A DNA stretch of 64,000 bases from NCBI GenBank assembly GCA_009667805.1, contig CM019075.1, positions 12,725,738 to 12,789,737 on the forward strand, read 5' to 3'. A program made the translations under genes and the position numbers. Within the stretch, counting starts at the first letter, position 1. Each line of letters begins with the position of its first letter. The notes beneath the pieces were generated by a model. That model was not told where the DNA came from, did not search any database, and saw only the letters and a program-made list of their open reading frames with translations. Positions 35,240 to 48,500 of this stretch are shown here, in pieces. Source of the stretch: Leptobrachium leishanense (Eukaryota; Chordata; Amphibia; Anura; Megophryidae).

Positions 35240-35954
35240 CCAGCTGTTAAATAGAGCACGCGGCTAAATGAACAGTCAGTTTGGGGAACAAGAGAATAGA
35301 GGAGACAGAGAGAGAGAGAGAGAAGGAAAAGAGGAGAGAATATCTGAAAACAGAGAATTCTGAAGAAAGAACAGCCAAGAAATCCTTTTTTTTTTTTCTA
35401 TTACTTCTTCTTCCAGCATATCGTTTATTTCAGACCAAAACCAAAAGAATAAGAAAGCTCATACACGCTTGGAGAACTTATCTGAAATTATTCCACTTGG
35501 AATACATCTGGCTTTTTTTTTTTTTTTTGGAATAATTTATTATCTTGAAGGCAAAAGAAAAGGGGAAGAAAAACAAAAATCACTGTGGCTGAAATTCAAC
35601 GTACACAAAGCAACGAGAGAGGAAAAAAAGAAATTTGATTTTCTTTTTCTCAGAAAAAAAGAAGAGAAAGGAATACTGTGGCCAGAACTTTGCTGCCTTG
35701 GATTTGAGGGGAAAAAAAAAAACAAGAATATTTGATTTTTATTTTTTTCCTCAACCATCTCACTAGAAAGTTTTGGACAGAAGGAGAAAAGGCTGACTAG
35801 ATCAAGACAGTGATATAGGTTTCTCAGAGGAGAAAAAAAAAATATTTAGGTATCATCTAATAGTGTTTTAAATATATATTTTTAAATTGTTCTTGGACAT
35901 TGGGACTGTTGTAGGAAGCTTTTTATATTTAGGATTTGTAGAGCCCATAGGACG
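35240..35954 (+). promoter_or_regulatory. adamts4: Probable adamts4 core promoter and 5' leader
   Basis: A TATA-like 'ttaaata' at 35247-35253 is followed about 30 bp later by a purine-rich, uninterrupted leader reaching the ATG at 35955. The leader is A- and GA-rich with long A and T runs and several short upstream open frames. An in-frame TAA at 35883-35885 closes the coding frame upstream. The transcription start is inferred from position only; a leader intron cannot be excluded. Confidence 0.4.
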
Positions 35955-36593
35955 ATGACCCACTCCGGAATGATGCTGTGCATCATTGTTATTGCCGCCA
36001 CTTGGGTACACGTGGTAATTGCTCTCGGAGAGAGATCCCAAGCCGGCTACAAGGAGGAAATTGTGTTTCCGGAAAAGCTGAACTCCAGCTTCCGCCAGGA
36101 GCTAGGTTCCTGGCCCGAGAACGCTTATGAGGAACCTTCAGAAGGCCACCTGGTTTTGAAGTTCAGAGCCTTCGGAGAAGACTTGGTTTTGGATTTGGAA
36201 CGAGACCCCAGCTTCCTCTCGGAGGACCTGACGGTGCAGTATTTAGGCAAAAACGGACAGTCGGATGCCAGCGGGCTCGCAGAATCTGGCAGCTACTTCA
36301 CAGGAGCCGTCAACGCCGACCCTGAATCGATCGCTGCGGTGAACTACAATGGGGCATCTCTTCTTGGAGTGCTGCAGTACCGGGGAGCCGAATTCCACAT
36401 ACAACCAATGGAAGGCACGGGGCAAAACAGCGCAGAGGGTGTCGGGGCCCACATCATCCGCAAGAAAGTGCCAGAGAAGGGAAGCGGACCTATGTGCAGC
36501 GTCGGTCCTCAGATTTCCGTGGCGGTTAACAGGAACATAGACGATAAGGATGAAGACGGAAAGCACCGGGTATCCTCAAGCAAAAGATCAAAG
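35955..36593 (+). CDS. adamts4: adamts4 exon 1: signal peptide and propeptide
   Basis: It encodes residues 1-213. The ATG has A at -3 and is the first in-frame Met after the TAA at 35883. The hydrophobic segment '[17 protein letters not shown]' is the signal peptide; an N-glycosylation site NSS lies at about 43. 'GPMC' holds the cysteine-switch C181, which would keep the zinc site latent. The exon ends with R-S-K, so the furin site RSKR is completed by the first codon of exon 2. The donor is aag|gtaaga, phase 0. Confidence 0.96.
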
Positions 36594-39500
36594 GTAAGAA
36601 CAATAGCAGAGGTTTGAAAAATGTATTTATTTTCATATGGATGAGGACCAAAAGGTAACAGTCGCTTGCCAGCCAGACATAAATGTTATCCCAGGCAGAA
36701 ATTTCCCATGCTAATTAAACAAGAAAATTGTGCAGGTGCCATGGCGGATATTGGCAATGTGTTGGCTTTGAATTGCTAGGTTAAATTAACACCTACTCTT
36801 CACTTTTCCTGCTCCTTCACCACTTTTAAAGTGAGTCTGCCAGTCTGCCGGGCTCTGCCATTGCTCTGAGCACATGAGTATAGAGTCCCCAGCTCTTTTG
36901 GGCATTAGCGGCCAAACTGGGGACATCTCCAAGCAGAATGCTCTTTCCAAGGCTTTCCTGGCCATAAGGATTGACTGGCTGGTGAAAAGTGGGGGAACAA
37001 CCTGTAGGCTTGGACCTCTACTCTCACCTGTCAGATAAACCCCAGCAAAGGGGACTCGGATTTTAGGCCAGTCCACTGTGCTGAGGTCTCCACAAAGAAG
37101 ACAACGACCTGCAGGTAAGTGTACTAGGTCACCTGAAGGTGCTGTGTCACGTAAACGATCCATGTATTGAATGAGTGAAGTGAAACGACTGACATTTTCA
37201 CCCAAGATACTCTGGGGTGCGGATGTCTACACTCAATGAAATGTTTTAGGGTTACCTCAGTAGGAAGAACTACTAATAGGTCAGATAGATATTGTTCTTA
37301 ATGTTATAAATTCTGGAGTGGTGGCCAAAAAGTCGCTCTCCATCTGTGGTACAAAGGTCTCCCCATCTTGCTTTGCTACACTGCAGACTGGCAAAGTGTC
37401 ACTGAGGTTGCAATCTTACGAGTGGCTGCGTAGAGGTTACCATTGTAATACAAAACATTGCTGCCAACTACAGCCTTATAATTTGGGGATTTCTGATCAG
37501 CCAATGAATTGGTTTGTTATGAATGATTTAAAAGTTGAAAGAAGAGGTGATGGACTGCAGTCCCGCAGACTCAGCTTAACCTCAACTACCCTCTGTGCCT
37601 TATGCCTGCATTATGAGATGATGATGATTAAGGCCGATTCTCGTGCCAAAAAGCGACGTTTCTGCACAAGACAACAATTTCACAATGTCTTGTGTTAAAG
37701 GGGAGAGTTTGTGCAACTCATATCCAAGTGTCAAGTTTAAAGGGAAGAAATGGGCCGTGGGTGGTGTACTGTCATTAATTGCACAAAGTTGCGTTCATCG
37801 TTGCAGTAACACATTGAGCTTCATGAGAGACATAGTTCCGAAACCGCTATGGTGCAGGAATTTTTTTCTTTTTTCCACACTAGCCAAGCAGAACTTTTTT
37901 TTTCTTTAGGACATTTATGTTCTTACCATTCTCATACCTGATCTAGTAGCAGTTAAAATATCGCTCCGCAAAACCTTAACTCTTAGATTTAAGGATCGTG
38001 CAAGCTGCATGGTGAAAATGCATCCTGCTTGCAGAGGTCATGGCAAAAACCTCCTCCCTGCCTACAGAAAAACTGCAGCAAAATAGCTAAAATAACTGCT
38101 GGACATACAGGACAGCACGTTGCATCATCCCTGCACATCCAAGAATGTGAATGGCGTGCCCTCGCTGAGTGGGAGTATTTTATTCAGGTCCCTACCCTTC
38201 CTTGACACGCTCCTTCAGAGTACTGTGCACTTGTTGCCAGGTAGACTGCATCCAAAGCTCCATTCGCAAACCTGTGAACGGGGCCGTTAGAAAGCAGTGT
38301 CAGTGCCATCAGCTGAGGCAGCGGTTCCATTCATCCTCTGTATGAACAGAATTGACTGCCGAGGGCTGAATTGCACCTCCCGAAAACCCCTACTGGATAG
38401 GAGCTGGTGGGATATGATCAGCCAATGCTATAAAGGTTGAAAGCACCGTAGTTGCAGAACTGACTACATAAAAAGCAGCAGCACCCAAACTTACTGCAGA
38501 AGCAAATATATATATATATTTTTTTAAATTAAGCAGTGTCCTTAGTGAACCATGTCTTCATTTTACGCGCGTGTTTAAACTGCTGGGCCTCCTGTTAAAG
38601 TCCATAGAGGTGCGTTGTGATGAAATTAATGGGCAGAGCCATGTGTTGACCTACGTAAAATGCCTTTGGTATCAGCATAATAGTTGTACATAACGCCGAA
38701 ACAATAGGCCAGGAACAGTTCTCCCACTGGATAATAATCCAACAATATCTGGTATGTGTGGGTGTACACGCCTTTCCCAAACAACTGCTTAGGGAGCTTC
38801 CCGCATACCTGCAGGGCCACTAGGCAATCAGATAGTGGAAGGGAGAAATTTTGTGCAAACTCTGGTCCACACTCCATTGAATGGACATAATGGCACCAAC
38901 GTTACTGTCACTCGCCGTCATGATTTAGGGTTAGCTTTTAAAAATGTTAATTAGAGAAGTCAAAATTACAGAAAGCAGGTGGGGGAGGTGTGCGCACCAT
39001 CAATGAAGTCCTTGTCTATTCTGCCGGGGCACGCAGGAAGGGTTTTAGTTCCTTTATCCTTGAAAGCTCCTTGTCAGCCAGGTAATCTTCACCTGTTCTT
39101 TGAACATAAGCTTGAAGATTTTAACCCGTTAAAGCGGAGAGGTTGTATTTCCAAACCAATGTGAAACACAAAACTGTAAGCTGAGAGGGCACCTTCCCTG
39201 ACTCTCAAAGAATTATTAGGCAGATTCAGGATTAACACCCCCATGAGACAAAAATACACAAACCAGTCATCATTTTCAACGGCCGTGTCACGCCATCTAA
39301 GCCGGGTCACTGGCCATATCACAGTATCTAAGCCGGGTCACTGGCCATAGCACAGTATCTAAGCCGGGTCACTGGCCATAGCACAGTATCTAAGCCGGGT
39401 CACTGGCCATATCACAGTATCTAAGCCGGGTCACTGGCGATATCACAGTATCTATGCCGGGTCACTGGTCTTACCACACCATCTAAGCCGGGTGACTGGC

Positions 39501-42500
39501 TGTATCACCCCATCTAAGTCGAGTTACTGGCCGTATCCCTCATCTAAGCCAGGACACTGGCCGTATCACCCAATCTAAGCTGGGTCATTGGTCGTATCAC
39601 ACTATCTAAACCGGGTCACTAACTGTATCACTGCCCATATCAAACCAATTAAACTGGGTCCAGCCCATATCAAGCCATTTATACTGGGTCACTGCCCGTA
39701 TCACACCATTTAAACTGAGTCATTGCCAATGCCCATATCAACCCATCGAAACCAAATCACTGCCTGTATCACACCATTTAAACTGGGTCACTACTCATAT
39801 GAAGCCACCTCAAATGGGTCACTGGGCGTATCACACCATATAAACTGGGTCACTGCCTGTATCACACCATTTAAACTGGACCACAGCCCATATGAAGCCA
39901 CCTAAAATGGGTCACTGGCAGTATCACACCATCTAAACTGGGTCACTAAACATATCACTGCCCATATCACACCATTTAAACTGGGTCACAGCTCATATCA
40001 AGCCATCTAAACTGGGTCACTGGCCGTATCACACCATCTAAACTGGGTCACAGCCCATATCAAGCCATCTAAACTGGGTCACTGGGTGTATCACACCTTT
40101 TAAACTAGGCCACAGACCATATCGAGCCATCTAAACTGCGTCACTGCCCATATCAAGCCATCTAAACTGGGTCACTGGCCATATCACATCATTTAAACTG
40201 GGTCACAGCCCATATCAAGCCATCTAAACTGGGTCACTGCCCATATCAAGCCATCTAAACTGGGTCACTGGCCGTATCAAGCCATCTAAACTGGGCCACT
40301 GGCCATATCACACCTTTTAAACTGGGCCACAGCCCATATCAAGCCATCTAAACTGCGTCACTGCCCATATCAAGCCATCTAAACTGGGTCACTGGCCATA
40401 TCACATGATTTAAACTGGGCCACAGCCCATATCAAGCCATCTAAACTGGGTCACTGGCCATATCACACCATTTAAACTGGGCCACAGCCCATATCAAGCC
40501 ATCTAAACTGCGTCACTGCCCATATCAAGACATCTAAACTGGGTCACTGGCCGTATCACTCCATTTAAACTGGGTCACAGCCCATATCAAGCCATCTAAA
40601 CTGGGTCACTGCCCATATCAAGCCATCTAAACTGGGCCACAGCCCATATCAAGCCATCTAAACTGCGTCACTGCCCATATCAAGCCATCTAAACTGGGTC
40701 ACTGGCCGTATCACTCCATTTAAACTGGGTCACAGCCCATATCAAGCCATCTAAACTGGGTCACTGCCCATATCAAGCCATCTAAACTGGGTCACTAGCC
40801 GTATCAAGCCATCTAAACTGGGCCACTGGCCGTATCACACCTTTTAAACTGGGCCACAGCCCATATCAAGCCATCTAAACTGGGTCACTGCCCATATCAA
40901 GCCATCTAAACTGGGACACTGGCCGTATCACACCTTTTAAACTGGGCCACAGCCCATATCAAGCCTTCTAAACTGGGTCACTGCCCATATCAAGCAATCA
41001 AACTGGGTCACTGGCCGTATCACTCTATCTAAATTGCATTACTGACCATATCACACCATCTAAACTGGTTCTCTGGCTGTATCGCACCACTTAAGGCCGG
41101 CGTCAGACGATTGCAGTGATCACGTCCGTGTTGCTGCACAGTTTAACGTCCGTCGTAGCATAGAATCATGAGCAATAGAGACCCACATACGAAGTACGTG
41201 CGCACCGAACTGTGCACGCACAACGCACGTGGCAAACGGATGCAAGTTAGGCAAGAACGTAAAACCGCTAGACGGACGCGCAGAGTGCGACACGTCTGCG
41301 TAGCGTTCTGTGTGAGTGATGACACAAAGTCAGACGGAGCGCATTTGCGACATCCAGCACCTTGACGCACAAAATGGCTTTTCAAAATCATTTTCAAATT
41401 TTTATCATTTTTCATATTAATTTTGTTTCCCATAAAATTCCCTTTTTTTCTACGTCTGTCAAGAAAAACGGATCGTGTGGTGTCTACAGTATCTTCTGTC
41501 AGTACGTCCGTCCGTGTTGCACGCACGCAGAATGCGCTTTGACTGCGTTCATCTGACAAAGGCTTAATTGGGTCACTGACTACAAAGGTGATGGACAATG
41601 TTGTTCACTCAGTCAATAACCAGGTATAACGTGTGGTACAAATAAGACCATAAGGCTTGCTGTTCAGCAAGAGAATTGTAGTCCATGCCAGCTAAAATTA
41701 GCCATCACTGGGCAATATGCAGTTACATATTTGACAATTGTATATCCTAAATATCAAGACCACTATGTGTTCTATCTTCACTACGAAGAAGGTTGGAAAT
41801 AATGTAGCCCTCCATATATGAAAAATATAAAGTTTGATGCAGGCGACGGACTTCTCTAAGTATCATTTCTGGAATAAGGACAATTCACACAAGACTTTTC
41901 ATTTAATATTGAAGTAATATTTTACGGGAGAGACATCTCTTCTATATTAAAACTTTATTAAGCCGTCTTAATCCCTGTCCAAACTTGTCCTGCATTCCTC
42001 TACAATGCAAGAGGGTTTCAAACATCAGCCAAGATGTATGGAGCCTCTGAAGTCACTGAATGGGTATATTAAGTAAAAGAGAAGAAAGTCAGTCAACTAG
42101 ACTCGTTAATGACATGGTGGAACGCATGACTGCCAACCGCGGTCACGCTCTGATTGATACTGGACTCACTAAACAAGTTGCCTTTACATCTTAATGCTCT
42201 ACTTTCCGATCCGGAAGGCTCTTATCACTGCGCTGCACAAAACATCTCAGACTCCAAGGCAGGTTTGCTTATTTAATTAGGACTTGAAAAGGAAAAAAAG
42301 GGGCAGGTGCTGAACAAGGCACAATTGCTGACAGATGGATTGAATGGGAGTCACATTCCACAGTCCAAAAAAAGATTAACCATTAATCAAAAATTTATGA
42401 AAATGGTTCTAAACCCTCTTACCATTTAATAACCACGGACAACCTCAATACGACACTCCATTTATGATCCAGTGTCTTCAAACATTGAATGCCAAGATGC

Positions 42501-45500
42501 TCTTGAACTGCATTGCTCCTGGATGTCAAAATAATGTGGATTAAAGTCCAATAAGAAATGAAGGATAAGGCTTTACATCCCAGGAGTAAAAGGAGAGGAT
42601 GCTGGTAAATGCATCCCACTCTCGAAAGGAAGAAACTTATTATCCGAGCAGGGTACCAGACCACTGATGTCTCCCACTGGCTCCTGTCTGGGCCTACTGT
42701 GGGGGCTGGTGAAAAGATGGAAAACTGACATCTCAGGAGCTTCCTGGAGACTAGGCTTGTCTGGTCCTATGCCAAAGAATTCAAGGTTAAGTTGGTTAAT
42801 GTCTTTACCACAAACCTCTTTTCTTTCTGTACAATCATCCATTTTCCAGCAGGTCCTAAGAATGCACTTTTTTTTTTCCATTTTAGCACAGAAAGACTAG
42901 CCATAATGGAAAAGCTTCATTCATTTTCAGCAGACACATTATTCAAAATTTTCTCATCGCAGCGGTATCCGTAAAAAGGGACTCTGCTAGGCTTCTGATA
43001 GTAATTACATTTGCTACTATTATTCCACTAGTTCTAACGCTGCTGCAACCATCTCATCCTTGACGGTCCCCTTATACCTTCAGAGCGGTAAAACTAAAAA
43101 CGAAACCGCGTCAGAAAGCCAAACTGGCTATTAAAACGAAGGGTACTCTATAAACCTGGCCAGTGAAGTTTCAATAAAACCGTAAACGGAGTACAGGGTA
43201 ACCCAACACCCACATTGCTTAAATTTGCAACAGGGCTTGACAAATCCATGTTCTACTCAAATCTAGAGAAAACAAAGTTTTGTCTGGCCCCTAAAAATGT
43301 GTGGCTGGCTTCTACATTTTCTCTTTGGCTCCTAAATTTGATATAAATTTGTCAAGCACGCTGTGCGAAAGCCTTATTTCCTCTCCCGCGCCCTCGATTA
43401 AAGGAGGGACAGCACAACCCGACCCCTCCTTTTCATCCTGCACTTGGCAGTCCCGGCTAAAGATTGGATTCACTAGCAATGTTTCCCTACTTGGTTTGCA
43501 CCCAATAATTTGATAACGATAAACACAACTCATGGTTTTGGTACTGGATGCCCTAGGAGCAGATTAACAAGCGACTTGCTACAGCCAAGTTACCTGTGTT
43601 CGTCTCGAAAGGGCTGCTGTATCCGATCAGATCTAGACAGCATTTTAGTTTTAAAATGTGCAATACGGGTAAAACCGGCGTGCCGAAAGCACGCTGTATG
43701 AGTGCCGCGTTAAAAGGCCTATAAGCGTTTGATGGTCTGCCACATGAAAGGAACTGCAGAACAGCCCGACAATAATGCTTGTCCGTGGATCGCAAAGTGC
43801 TACTTTGTGATGGGGAACCCGATGCCAGCTAGTGCTTCTCGCGTTGGCAGGGCAAATTGGCGACAGAGAAAGGAAGAGTAGACAACGTTGTGTGGAAACC
43901 AGCCAAAGATCACTCAAGAGGTCCAAACACGAGGCTCCAACATAGAGCTCCTTGCGCTCTCCCCCAGACAATGAATGAATAAACGCTGTCTTTGTGCGAC
44001 TGGCACAACTCGGGTTACAGCACAATACTCAATATGTGAACGGCTTCCAGGGCGCTCACCCATAAAATCCTGTGATGAGGGACAATACGGCGTGTAACCG
44101 GGGGTAGAATGCTTCAGGAAATGAAAGGGGTACAAGAGAGGAAATATGTCCCAGTGGTTTTTTATCCCTCACTCTCTCTGTAACTATACCGTACAGATAA
44201 AGTCCGTGGCTTGCTCTGGCCTGAGAATTTTAACCAAAAACCCTGCTATTTCTGCAGTAGGTTTTCCAGTGTCTAACTGGTATCAGCCACCGAGCCGTGG
44301 AAGAGATGAGTAATAATCTCAGACTCCGTTGTCTTCCCTCGACCGTTATTTTACCATATAAGTCTAATAAAGCTGAACGCAAACAGATACAGAGCCCAAG
44401 CCTTTCTTTATTTCGTCGGATGGACTTCAAATAAAAATCAATTTTTGTACACCGCATAGTACGTAGCGTTCTCATCATCTGTCTATTCTGCCCACGTACA
44501 AGCATACGCATTAAGGTCCATTTACGCGCGGTTTCCGGAGCACAAAAGGACATCCCATCGAGACGGAGTTTGCGCAAGCTTTCAAGAGGGCCAAACACAG
44601 ACGACAGGAGTGGAGGCACCATCCAAAAAGCTGTCATCATAAACCCCCCAAGATGAATTGGTACGGGGAAACACCATCCTTCGGCTAGTTTTTTTTTTTT
44701 AATGTGTGTGTATATGTATCTGGAATGTGTTACACGAGGGAGAGGTAACAGTAGCGTCAGCAGAGTAGCAGTCCTCCAATGTGAAATCCCGAAAGCTTAA
44801 CTCAAATCCATGTCTCCCCCTACTCTCTACGAATTCTTAGGATTAAGGCATTTCCGTTCATAACTCACTTCGGAAGAATTGCAACACAATGTCCTAGTCC
44901 TTTTAGATATGCGTCGTCTTCGTGAAGCGCTAGATGATGCAGATTGTGAAGCAATTCAGGATCGGTGTTTACATTTGGGTAACCCATTCCTCCCTTCTGG
45001 ACCACAGGCATTAAAACGTCTTTCAACCCATTGTAGACACGGTGGCCACCATTCCAACGTAGTCTGTGTCAGGAAGCCGCAAAGGAAAAATATTGGGGGG
45101 GAGCGGCTCCAATTTCTGCATAATACAGTGGCCATTCGCTAGTGAATCCACCATATTTTCGGCAAAATGGAAAAAATGGAAACGCGGCCAAAAGCAAAGC
45201 ACCGAAATGGCACGCAATTTCTGTGCTTTGTGAATAAACCCATAAGAGAAAATAACAGGCTGCGAAGAAGTACGAGACAGTCAGGAATTCCCAATACCGC
45301 CACACTCACCGCCGTGTGGTTTTCGTTTTACCTCTTCGGTCCGGCGCGAGAGAGAATATTATTACATTATTAGCACTGCAGAGCCTGCCTTGGAAAATAT
45401 TATCCGAAGACGGTATGTGGGGGCCTCTTTTTTCCCCACCAAGACAACAGAGAGGCATAAAGTTACAGTCGAGTCTGCTTATCACACATAAATTGCGACC

Positions 45501-48500
45501 ACATTTCGGAGAGGGAGAGGAGGCCCAGAAACATAAAAGTAGTTTGTGGATGTTGAAAGATCCTTGCTGTAAGGGTGATGAGAGAAAGTGAGAAAGAAGT
45601 ATCCAGGGATCGGTTAGTAAACCTGCAAAGTGTGTCTCTCAGGGGGTAATACAAACTCCTGCTTTGTCTACTGTATGACAAAAGAGCATATAAACTGTGT
45701 TCAAGTATTAAACTGTATTGTATAGACACACATGTATAGATAAAAAACATGCATGAGGTCAGGTGTCTTCTGTGAGTCTGGCGAGACGAATTTGGAAACG
45801 TACTGTACAATATTTTAAGGTTGTTTTATAACTCATTATCATTTCTTTCCCCGAGTATTTAGACTCTCAATTTCAGAGGATTTTGGACTTAATTCACATT
45901 TTTTTTTGTCTTCCGCTCGCAGCGCTTTGCATCGGTCCCCCGCTACGTCGAGACACTAGTAGTCGCAGATGAGACCATGGCCACCTTTCACGGAGCAGGC
46001 CTGAAACGCTACCTATTGACCGTCATGGCAGCCACCGCCAAGTTCTTCCGCCACCCCAGCCTGAAGAATCCGGTCAACGTGGTGGTGACCCGTCTCGTGG
46101 TGATCGGCCGGGCGGACAAATCCAACAACTACAGCGGCCTGAAAATGACCACAAACGCTGCCGAGATGCTGAGAAACTTTTGCGAATGGCAGAAAGGTCT
46201 GAACAAGCCCAACGACTCCGATTCTGAGCACTTCGACACAGCTATTCTCTTCACCAGACAGGTGAGCAAACATTGGGTACTGCAATAAAAATAGTTTTGT
46301 AAAACATGGATGGAATTCTTTTACCCAGAAGGAGGTTTCTTTCCCCCAACAGCCAGCATGTCCATCCTAAGCTCCATCCTTGCAGGGTCCTACAGACATA
46401 GTAACAAGTATATAATGGATTATTTATGGGATAAACAATATGTGTGTATTTTTCTTTACAGAACCTCTGTGGACTGTCCACATGCGACACCTTGGGAATG
46501 GCCGACGTAGGTACAGTCTGCGATCCATCTCGGAGCTGCTCCATTGTGGAAGATGATGGCTTGCAGTCGGCTTTCACTGCTGCCCACGAGCTTGGTGAGT
46601 CGCCTTGGGATGTTCTATGGTCACAATATATACATTCAACTTGCCATTTCACCAATAGGTCACTGCAGCCCGACATCACCTGAAATCTGTAGGGTCTAGT
46701 CCCAAAACACCAACATTGTGTGCAATATCAATGCTTTGCTTTTCGACGCACTATAACCATTCCATTTTGCCGAGAATACGGTGAATTCACTATTTAGTGA
46801 ATAGTCACCATATTTTGCCTAAACTGGAGCCGCTGAAGCAGTCATCGGACGTTGGCAAAAAAACACAGAATTGGCATGGGCAAATTCCATCAAACTGAAA
46901 AGAAAATGTAAAAAATAAAAAAAACAAAATTGTCTTTGGAAAAAAAATACAAAAAGGTCCTAGAAAATAAAAAGAATAAACAACCATTCAAATCTTATAT
47001 TTATTTATTTATTTTAAATTAAAAAAGATATTCCATTTATTACTTTGAAACCTATGGGAATCGCCAGTTTAAACTTCTCTAACCAAAAAAACGAAAATCA
47101 GGGCATTTCGCCAAAAATCTTGTTGCAATTCGGCGTGCTGTTAATAGAAGACACGATCATCTTGATGGAACAATTTCGGTGCCACTGAATACTGCTGAAC
47201 TGCACTGTAATTTGTTGTCGATTTGCCTGCATTTGGCGAACGGACAGCTATGTGAATAGCCAAATTGCCCTGAAATTGTACCTGTGGTGAATTTCCCCAT
47301 TCGGTGACATTTCGGGGCCAATTATGAGGTTAATGAATAACCCCTTATGTCCGCCTTTGAATTTTAATATTACACTTAAAATAATTAAAGTGTATGGCAA
47401 GGACACAGAATATAACCTAATCATGAAGGTACATTGCATGGGTATAAAAAGTCAAAAAGCACATTGTCAGAAGACATTATCTGCTGGGAAAGATGGTGGG
47501 CAGGACCACATTTTGGTGGGAAGACATCACCATATAAGTATTTTATATATAGTATTTTTTTCTGTCCATTGCAGGTCATGTTTTCAACATGCTACATGAC
47601 AACTCCAAGCCTTGCATAGAACTGAACAGAGCATCCAGCAACACTAGACATATGATGGCACCTGTTATGTCTTATGTAGACCCTGAAGAGCTGTGGTCAC
47701 CCTGCAGCGCCAAGTTCATCACAGATTTCTTGGACATCGGCAATGGTAATTTAGCTTTTTTGTTCACCCAATATTGTCTCTTTTGTGTCAAGTGTTGTTC
47801 ATTGCTTGGATGTACAACTTGAATGGACCATTTTGCTTCGCCTCGAATCACAGACCACTGGCTTTACAGTTTTTATTTTTGCAAATGTTCCGCATCTCTT
47901 TGTTGTTTACTTGCAGTTCATGAACGGCAAAAATATCATTCATTACAAATAACCCTTGGTCACACTTTGCAGGTCACTGCCTCCTGGACAAACCTAGCGC
48001 TCCTCTGCGTTTACCCGTGCCCTTCCCAGGCAACGACTACGACTCTGACCGTCAATGCCAGCTGACATTTGGATCGGATTCACGTCACTGCCCCAACCTG
48101 CACACTCCCTGTTCCTCCTTGTGGTGCACGGGCAGGATAGATGGGCATTTCATGTGCCAAACAAAGCATTTCCCGTGGGCAGATGGCACTCAGTGTGGAG
48201 TGGGGAAGACCTGTATGAATGGACGGTGCATCAGCACAGTTGAAATGAAAGCCTATAACGTGAGTCTCTGTTCTATACAACATTATCTCTATTCTATGAA
48301 TAAAATGCTATTCAAAATTCAGACTTTAAAGGCTAAAAGTAACTAAACATTTGTTATACCACTATCCATTACAGATACAAGTTAACGGAGGTTGGGGATC
48401 GTGGGGTCCATATGAACAATGCTCAAGGACATGTGGTGGAGGTGTCCAGTTTTCCCATCGTCAGTGTAATAAGCCTGTTCCACGAAATGGGGGAAAGTAC

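Larger units (their letters stand above)
36594..45922 (+). other. adamts4: adamts4 intron 1 (9.3 kb)
   Basis: It runs from gtaaga to ctcgcag. It contains the 31-bp minisatellite at 39290-41085, the TTAA element at 41095-41563 and a MITE at 43231-43363. 36600-39280 and 41570-45900 hold only short frames and no recognised exon. 45125-45245 resembles the AT-rich repeat family of 46745-47345 ('gtgaatccaccatattttcg'). Confidence 0.85.

Noticed and set aside
44230..44640. 136-codon minus-strand frame in adamts4 intron 1
   Set aside because: Composition looks like random basic sequence, there is no domain, and it lies antisense inside an intron without any regulatory signal that I can identify.
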